This document shows positions 44,600 to 49,208 of a DNA stretch of 49,208 nt, piece after piece. The notes under the pieces are model-generated. The model saw only the letters and a list, made by a program, of their open reading frames with translations, had not been told where the DNA came from and did no database searches. This DNA comes from a virus. The stretch is taken from positions 1-49,208 of IMG/VR virus record IMGVR_UViG_3300008050_000068; one strand, given 5' to 3'. Each line of letters starts with the position of its first letter. The stretch's first letter is position 1. The position numbers and the translations under genes were made by a program.

Positions 44600-45084
44600 T
44601 GCTTACAGTAAAAGAGGGAAAGAAGTTTGATTGGGCCGCACTTACCCTGGAAGAGTGTGCAACGGGTAATGCCTTAGATGCCTCATATACTTTGAGGATA
44701 TATGATGAACTAAGGGACAAACTGGTGGCGAACGGGACATTACCTGTGCTAGACAAACTTCTTTCTCCTCTTTTCCCTGTATTCGCAGACATTGAGTATA
44801 AAGGATTGGATGTTAGCTTAGACGAGTTGGGTGTGGTGGGCCAAACCCTGAATCAGTTGTTGATGGATATTGAAGATGGATTGTATGTGTCAGACAAGGT
44901 AGCGAAGACTGCAAACTTGTTGTCTACAAAAAATCTTATTGATATTCTCTACTCTGATTCGGGGTTTGGTTTTTACCCCCCTGTAATGACAAGTAAAGGA
45001 AATCCTTCTACTAACAAACAATCCCTAGATACACTTTTAACCCAAATTGAAGCGGAGTTAGAAAAGCGTGGCAAGAAGAAATAA
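44599..45084 (+). CDS. Split family A DNA polymerase, part 2: end of exonuclease domain and first thumb segment
   Basis: The 161-residue protein starts at GTG overlapping the previous stop (TAGTG), in the -1 frame relative to part 1. It begins with the final exonuclease helix, TGNALDASYTLRIYDELR, where Asp27 corresponds to Exo III (E. coli Pol I Asp501): the distance from Exo II Asp in part 1 to this residue is 75 positions when the chains are joined, against 77 in E. coli. The tyrosine usually four residues earlier is absent (Gly). Next comes the pol-type segment LLSPLFPVFADIEYKGLDVS, then NLLSTKNLIDILY and GNPSTNKQSLDTLL, matching the E. coli 'R IE..GV.id', 'nlsStkQL..iLf' and 'g.pST....L..L' blocks before the palm. 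It probably assembles with parts 1 and 3. Confidence 0.85.
   Translation: MLTVKEGKKFDWAALTLEECATGNALDASYTLRIYDELRDKLVANGTLPVLDKLLSPLFPVFADIEYKGLDVSLDELGVVGQTLNQLLMDIEDGLYVSDKVAKTANLLSTKNLIDILYSDSGFGFYPPVMTSKGNPSTNKQSLDTLLTQIEAELEKRGKKK
45054..45057 (+). promoter_or_regulatory. GGAG ribosome site for polymerase part 3
   Basis: GGAG is 10 nt before the GTG at 45068, within the coding sequence of part 2. It supports independent initiation of the polymerase palm/fingers gene. Confidence 0.7.
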
Positions 45085-46141
45085 AAACCTAGACAAGCAG
45101 ATCAGCGCAGACTATATTAGCAAGAAGTCTACAGAAGATTTGCGCGAAGCTAAGGGTTGGTTAGATTCCTTATTAGAGCTACGCAAAGTACAAAAGCTGT
45201 ATAATACTTATGTGAATGGTATTAAGAGAGCAGTAGATATTAATGATGTTAATAAGGTGTATGTAGATTACCGAATGGACGGGACTCTAACTGGTCGTCT
45301 TAGTTGTGCTTCTTATAGTAATATGGGTGTATCGTTCCACACACTCCCCAGAGAGGACAAGCACAATATAAGAAGTATGTTCACTGCTCCCGAAGGATAC
45401 TCTTTTATTACTGTAGACTATGCTGCGATGGAGTTGAGGGTTCTAGCACACATTGCTAAAGAAACTAAGATGCAGGAGGCATTTACTGCTGGAGTAGATC
45501 TACATACTTATACGGCAAGTTTGTTGTTCCAAAAGAAAGAAGAGAAGATTAAGAAGCAGGAACGGCAGATTGCTAAAGCGGTATCGTTCCTTATTGCTTA
45601 TGGAGGTGGGGCGTACCGTCTTTCGGAAACTACAGGCATCTCACAAAGAAGAGCAGAAAAGATAATTGAAAAGTACGCAGAAGTTTATCCTGGCATTTTC
45701 CGCTACATGGATTTCGTCCATGATTTTATTAGGCAAAACCAATATGCATATACTATATTTGGGAGGCGTAGGCATCTCCCTGATGTTACTTCACGCGATA
45801 ATCAAGTTTCTAAAGGTGCGCTCCGACAAGGACTCAACTTTACAATCCAAAGCGCAGCGTCTGACATACTGCTCTGTGCGATCAAAGGTATCACGCAATC
45901 GTTTAAGGGACTCAATGCCCGTATCGTAGCAACCGTACATGACTCTGTAGAGATTATCGCTCCTCACGATGAGGTGGAGGAGGTGCTAGAGATTGTGTAC
46001 GATGAGATGGTAAACTATAAGACAGTTAAGAAGGACTTCGGTATTCAGTTTAACCTTCCTTTAAAGATTGATGCTGAAGTAGGCACTTCCTTTGGGGATG
46101 GTAAAGAGGTAGAGTTTAAAGATGGGAGACCTGTTCTATGA
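45068..46141 (+). CDS. Split family A DNA polymerase, part 3: palm and fingers (catalytic)
   Basis: The 357-residue protein starts at GTG 45068 and overlaps part 2 by 17 bp, returning to the frame of part 1. It holds all polymerase motifs: WLDSLLELRKVQKLYNTYV (thumb helix), GRLSCASYSNMGV, motif A DYAAMELRVLAHIAKE, motif B QIAKAVSFLIAYGGGAYRL, and motif C VHDSVE. The order and spacing match Pol I. Motif A has DYAAME for the usual DYSQIE, keeping the catalytic Asp and Glu. The stop overlaps the gp47 start (ATGA). With parts 1 and 2 it makes about 854 residues, close to a normal Pol I with an N-terminal UDG domain. It is the likely replicative polymerase. Confidence 0.92.
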   Translation: MARRNKNLDKQISADYISKKSTEDLREAKGWLDSLLELRKVQKLYNTYVNGIKRAVDINDVNKVYVDYRMDGTLTGRLSCASYSNMGVSFHTLPREDKHNIRSMFTAPEGYSFITVDYAAMELRVLAHIAKETKMQEAFTAGVDLHTYTASLLFQKKEEKIKKQERQIAKAVSFLIAYGGGAYRLSETTGISQRRAEKIIEKYAEVYPGIFRYMDFVHDFIRQNQYAYTIFGRRRHLPDVTSRDNQVSKGALRQGLNFTIQSAASDILLCAIKGITQSFKGLNARIVATVHDSVEIIAPHDEVEEVLEIVYDEMVNYKTVKKDFGIQFNLPLKIDAEVGTSFGDGKEVEFKDGRPVL

Positions 46142-47148
46142 GAACTGTAGTTATAGGAGACATTCATTTAGATAGTAAAAGTAGGGGGCATCTTAATGCT
46201 CAACTAGCTACTATAGAATCTATTATTGCTGAAGAGAATCCTGGAGAGATTATTTTTCTAGGGGACATATTCATGCATAGAAATCCCACTCCAAAAGTAT
46301 TGGTTGGGTTTAAAGAGTTGCTAGACATTTGGACAGATGCTAGTATAACCGTACACCTTTTGAGAGGCAATCACGATTCTGCTGATAAATCAGATAATGG
46401 TCTGACAGCATTAGAAGTGTATAGATCTCAGTATGTCCATGTTTGGAACCGATTTGGAGTTTATAATGATAAATATTTCATCCCTCATTACGAAAATGAG
46501 GACACTATTAGAGCGTATCTGTCACGGTGCCCTCAAAACGCTCAAGCTTTTGGGCACTTTGGTTATCTCGGTAGTCTCAATTCTGTTGGTGATGCCGATT
46601 CTACTCTTAGCATCTCTGACTTTAAGTGTAAAACTTACCTTGGACATATTCATAACTTTAAACAAAATGGATTGGTTACAATTCTTGGCACTCCGTACAG
46701 CACAAACTATGGTGAAGCAGGAGCCCAAGGATATTATCTTGTCCTTCATGAAGAAGTCCTCGGACCTGTCAGGGAAGAATTCAAAGAAATACGATTCGGA
46801 CCCAGACATGTGGTAACTTCTTTAGAGGATGCTAATGATCGTGCTAAGGAATTAAGTGACGCTAGTTGGTATACTATGTTACGAGTAGCATTACGATCAG
46901 ATGAGTCTGCCTCTGAACTATCTGAGAACTTGCGTGTGGAGGAATTAGATATTAAAGTAGCTCCTGCGTTTGGAGATGATGATGAAATATCTAAGTATAA
47001 ACCTAATAGAGATCTGTTTACGATTAACGAGCAGATTATTACTGATTATGTCGAGAACTGCGATGTATCTCCTACCTTAACTAAAGAAAATTTAATGGAA
47101 GGATACTCTCTGCTAAAGAAAGGAGACCCACTACCAGATGAAGATTAG
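46138..47148 (+). CDS. gp47: Recombination nuclease subunit gp47-like (Mre11/SbcD)
   Basis: The 336-residue protein has the metallophosphoesterase motifs of Mre11/SbcD: GDIHLD (residues 7-12), LGDIF (41-45), GNHD (77-80), then AFGHFGYLG and TYLGHIHNF. These bind two metal ions at the nuclease centre. With gp46 it forms the end-resection complex used in recombination-dependent replication. It overlaps the polymerase by 4 bp and gp46 by 11 bp, so the three are co-translated. Size matches T4 gp47 (339). Confidence 0.93.
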   Translation: MRTVVIGDIHLDSKSRGHLNAQLATIESIIAEENPGEIIFLGDIFMHRNPTPKVLVGFKELLDIWTDASITVHLLRGNHDSADKSDNGLTALEVYRSQYVHVWNRFGVYNDKYFIPHYENEDTIRAYLSRCPQNAQAFGHFGYLGSLNSVGDADSTLSISDFKCKTYLGHIHNFKQNGLVTILGTPYSTNYGEAGAQGYYLVLHEEVLGPVREEFKEIRFGPRHVVTSLEDANDRAKELSDASWYTMLRVALRSDESASELSENLRVEELDIKVAPAFGDDDEISKYKPNRDLFTINEQIITDYVENCDVSPTLTKENLMEGYSLLKKGDPLPDED

Positions 47149-48670
47149 AGATATAACAATACAAAACTTCTTGTCCATTAAGAAAGCCCGTATAAACTTG
47201 AAGAAGTTTGATGGGCTAACCATTATTAAGGGGAAGAACTTAGACACAGGTGGAAGTAATGGGTCAGGTAAAAGCTCTATCGTAGAAGCTATTTACTTTG
47301 CTCTAACTGGTAAGACTCTACGCAAAAGTACTGAAGCTTCTCTTGTTAATTCCCAGGCAGGTAAAGGACTTGTGGTTAGCTGTAACATATCGCTTGATAA
47401 CACTAAGATCTTAAGCATTGAAAGGTGTAAGAAGCCAACTAAGATGACACTTACTTTAGATGGTGAGGATATTACAGCTAAACATGCTAATGATTCTCAA
47501 GCTATCATTGACGAGTTACTTGGTACAAACCATAAGGTTCTATTAGCATCTATGTTCTTCGGTCAGGCTAATGATGTAAACTTCTTAGACTGTACCCCTG
47601 CTGTTAAGAGAGACATTATCAGAAACTTCCTTAACCTTGATGAGATCTTTGATATGCGTGAGCATATTAGAGAGTATAAGTCTGAGTACTCACAGAGGAT
47701 TAAGGTAGCAGACGCAGTTATACATACCATTAAGTTAGATGTGGAAGACTTGGATAGAAAGATATCAAATATTCAGACAGATATTAATATAGATCTGAAT
47801 GAGCTAGAGAAGAAGTGGGATATTTACAATAAGAATACTCGCCTATGGGAGAAGCTTGAGAGGGAAGAGGAGTCTTTAGAGTATGCTATATCACATTATA
47901 AAAATAAGATGGCAGACAAGCACCCTAAATGCCTTACTTGTGGGCAGACTGTCCCCAAAGATGATTTTGTTGAGAAAATGGCAGAAAAACAGTTTGAATT
48001 GGATGGAGTGCGTGATAGAATGGAGAGCATGGAATATCCTGTGTGTCATGCTGCCCCACTATACACAGTAGAGTATGCTAGACTGGCTCAGGGTAATGCT
48101 GAAGTGTTAGATGGTCTAAGGAAGGAGAAGGAAGAGAAGATTAAGGAGTTAGAGGATAGGAAAGCTATTTCCCACACAGGATCTCAGGTAATGAGGTTCT
48201 GGGAGAGAGCATTATCAGAGAAAGGAATTATTAAGTATATTATTCGTAATGTTTTGGAGTATTTTAATGACCGTACTAACTATTACTTATCATATTTAAC
48301 AGATCCTAACTTTTCTTTAGAATTTGATGAAGAATTATCCGAGTACATAAAAATTGGGGACCAAGAAATACACTATATATCATTGTCTGGAGGCGAAAAG
48401 AGAAAACTAAACCTTGCCATCATGATGGCTCTTAAAGACCTTTTACTACTCACAGACACAAACCACTCTAATCTACTATTTTTCGATGAAGTAGCTGAGA
48501 ATATAGATGAGGATGGTATACAGGGACTCTATAATCTATTGCTGGAGTTGAAGAAGACAAGACAAATATTCGTTATCACACACAACAAACACCTTAAGAC
48601 ATTATTAGACTCGTCCAAGAGGTTAACCGTAGAGAAAAAGAAAGGTATATCTAAAATATGGCACAAGTAA
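47138..48670 (+). CDS. gp46: Recombination ATPase subunit gp46-like (Rad50/SbcC)
   Basis: The 510-residue protein has Walker A GSNGSGKSS (39-47), coiled-coil arms flanking a zinc hook CLTCGQ (Cys265/Cys268), the ABC signature SLSGGEKRKLNL and Walker B NLLFFDEVAENID near the C-terminus. This is the complete Rad50/SbcC/gp46 layout with short coils. It partners gp47 in processing DNA ends. It overlaps gp47 by 11 bp and the next gene by 13 bp. T4 gp46 is 560 residues. Confidence 0.93.
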   Translation: MKIRDITIQNFLSIKKARINLKKFDGLTIIKGKNLDTGGSNGSGKSSIVEAIYFALTGKTLRKSTEASLVNSQAGKGLVVSCNISLDNTKILSIERCKKPTKMTLTLDGEDITAKHANDSQAIIDELLGTNHKVLLASMFFGQANDVNFLDCTPAVKRDIIRNFLNLDEIFDMREHIREYKSEYSQRIKVADAVIHTIKLDVEDLDRKISNIQTDINIDLNELEKKWDIYNKNTRLWEKLEREEESLEYAISHYKNKMADKHPKCLTCGQTVPKDDFVEKMAEKQFELDGVRDRMESMEYPVCHAAPLYTVEYARLAQGNAEVLDGLRKEKEEKIKELEDRKAISHTGSQVMRFWERALSEKGIIKYIIRNVLEYFNDRTNYYLSYLTDPNFSLEFDEELSEYIKIGDQEIHYISLSGGEKRKLNLAIMMALKDLLLLTDTNHSNLLFFDEVAENIDEDGIQGLYNLLLELKKTRQIFVITHNKHLKTLLDSSKRLTVEKKKGISKIWHK

Positions 48671-49208
48671 AATTATCCGAACTGGGGCAAGAGATCTTTG
48701 ATACGAGATACGCATACCCAGGAGAAACCAAGTGGGCTGAGAGAGCTAAAGTTATTGCTAGGTCTGTAGCTACTGCTGAGAAGGATGCGGATAAGGAGAA
48801 GATAGAGAAATTATTTTATGATATCGTAGGTAGTGGTGACTTCATTCCTGGGGGTAGAATTATCTATGGGGCAGGTAGGAATAGTGGTAGTTACAATATG
48901 CTCAACTGCTATGTCATTGTACCTGAAGATACTGTACAAAGTATTGGTAAGACCGTAGATGATATGTACCAGATCTCTTGTGCTGGAGGGGGCATTGGAT
49001 TTAATGTCTCTAAGATTAGACCTAAGGGGGATGACATTGGTAATGTTGCTAACTCTGCCCCAGGGTCTGTGTCTGTGCTTAAAATGATCAATGAGATTGG
49101 AGACCATGTTAGAGCAGGTAAGAACCGTCGAACTGCACTCATGGGTATACTTAATGTAACACATCCTGATTTAATGGATTTTCTTCATGTGAAACTGGAC
49201 AAAGGTGA
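48658..49208 (+). CDS. nrdJ: Ribonucleotide reductase large subunit, probable class II (NrdJ), 3' truncated by window edge
   Basis: The ATG at 48658 begins a frame open to the end of the window (183 complete codons). FIPGGRIIYGAGRNSG, then MLNCYVIVPEDTV, SCAGGGIGFNVSKIRPKG and NRRTALMGILNVTHPDLMDF follow the RNR catalytic-subunit order. The Cys in MLNCYVIV is the first of the redox pair. The short N-terminus without an ATP cone and the 'GGR...AG' opening fit B12-dependent class II enzymes, but the C-terminus is not visible, so class is probable. It supplies deoxynucleotides beside the replication genes and overlaps gp46 by 13 bp. Confidence 0.85.
   Translation, partial: MAQVKLSELGQEIFDTRYAYPGETKWAERAKVIARSVATAEKDADKEKIEKLFYDIVGSGDFIPGGRIIYGAGRNSGSYNMLNCYVIVPEDTVQSIGKTVDDMYQISCAGGGIGFNVSKIRPKGDDIGNVANSAPGSVSVLKMINEIGDHVRAGKNRRTALMGILNVTHPDLMDFLHVKLDKG

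Noticed and set aside
44580-44620. Programmed -1 frameshift joining polymerase parts 1 and 2
   Set aside because: No slippery heptamer or following pseudoknot is visible near the stop, while a GGAG with ideal spacing and a TAGTG overlap explain expression by re-initiation.
45050-45090. Sequencing indel as the cause of the part 2/part 3 frame change
   Set aside because: It cannot be excluded without reads, but the GTG start with GGAG 10 nt upstream and the position at the thumb boundary favour a real gene start.
1-49208. tRNA genes, CRISPR arrays, insertion sequences, integrase or attachment sites
   Set aside because: No cloverleaf-like segments, spaced direct repeats, transposase motifs or recombinase motifs were seen; the gaps between genes are too short for most of these.

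Overview
The window is a contiguous stretch of an AT-rich (roughly 38-40% G+C by eye) contractile-tailed, T4-type bacteriophage genome. The diagnostic genes are a gp23-like major capsid protein, a gp21-like prohead protease, gp18/gp19-like sheath and tube proteins, gp25/gp6/gp53-like baseplate wedge proteins, a gp55-like late sigma factor and gp46/gp47-like recombination proteins. It is not a close T4 relative. Its replicative polymerase is family A (Pol I type) instead of the T4 family B gp43, so it fits a distant 'far-T4' lineage. The host cannot be named from the sequence. Shine-Dalgarno motifs of the GGAG type are used, and ATG, GTG and TTG starts all occur.

Layout. (1) 1-28967, plus strand: a single, extremely compact baseplate, fibre and spike operon. 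It holds the 3' part of a tube-initiator-like gene, gp53-like, a large hub-like protein, a gp5-like OB-fold spike, a LamG-containing structural protein, gp25, gp6, a giant gp7/tail-protein-I-like wedge protein, three tandem paralogous fibre-type proteins, two fibre proteins sharing a docking motif, a 1429-residue cysteine-rich virion protein and a PAAR spike tip. Most genes are joined by TAATG, TAGTG or ATGA overlaps, which suggests translational coupling. (2) 28968-33500: a leader with a TATAAAATA element, then the head operon (two small core-type proteins, a very basic protein, protease, scaffold, major capsid), closed by a strong terminator. (3) 33512-38917: the neck and tail operon (small protein, gp13-, gp14- and gp15-like proteins, a 58-residue protein, sheath, tube), closed by a second strong terminator. 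(4) 38927-41758: one large unrecognised gene. (5) 41744-43590: a regulatory and metabolic patch with a minus-strand PD-(D/E)XK nuclease, three small plus-strand genes and the minus-strand gp55-like sigma factor. (6) 43589 to the end: the replication and recombination operon, with a DNA polymerase in three genes, the gp47/gp46 pair and a class II ribonucleotide reductase cut by the window edge. No portal (gp20), large terminase (gp17), tape measure or lysozyme is recognisable here; they presumably lie outside.

The most notable discovery is at 43589-46141. An iron-sulphur uracil-DNA-glycosylase-like domain, the 3'-5' exonuclease and the polymerase domain, which normally sit on one chain, are encoded by three overlapping genes, each new start having its own GGAG ribosome site. 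The first break falls inside the exonuclease domain, so the last catalytic aspartate is on a different polypeptide from the other acidic residues. The second notable element is the cysteine-rich virion protein at 24349-28638, with four copies of an eight-cysteine module at regular spacing plus one divergent copy. The late-gene sigma factor probably acts on the TATAAAATA-type elements before the head and neck operons.
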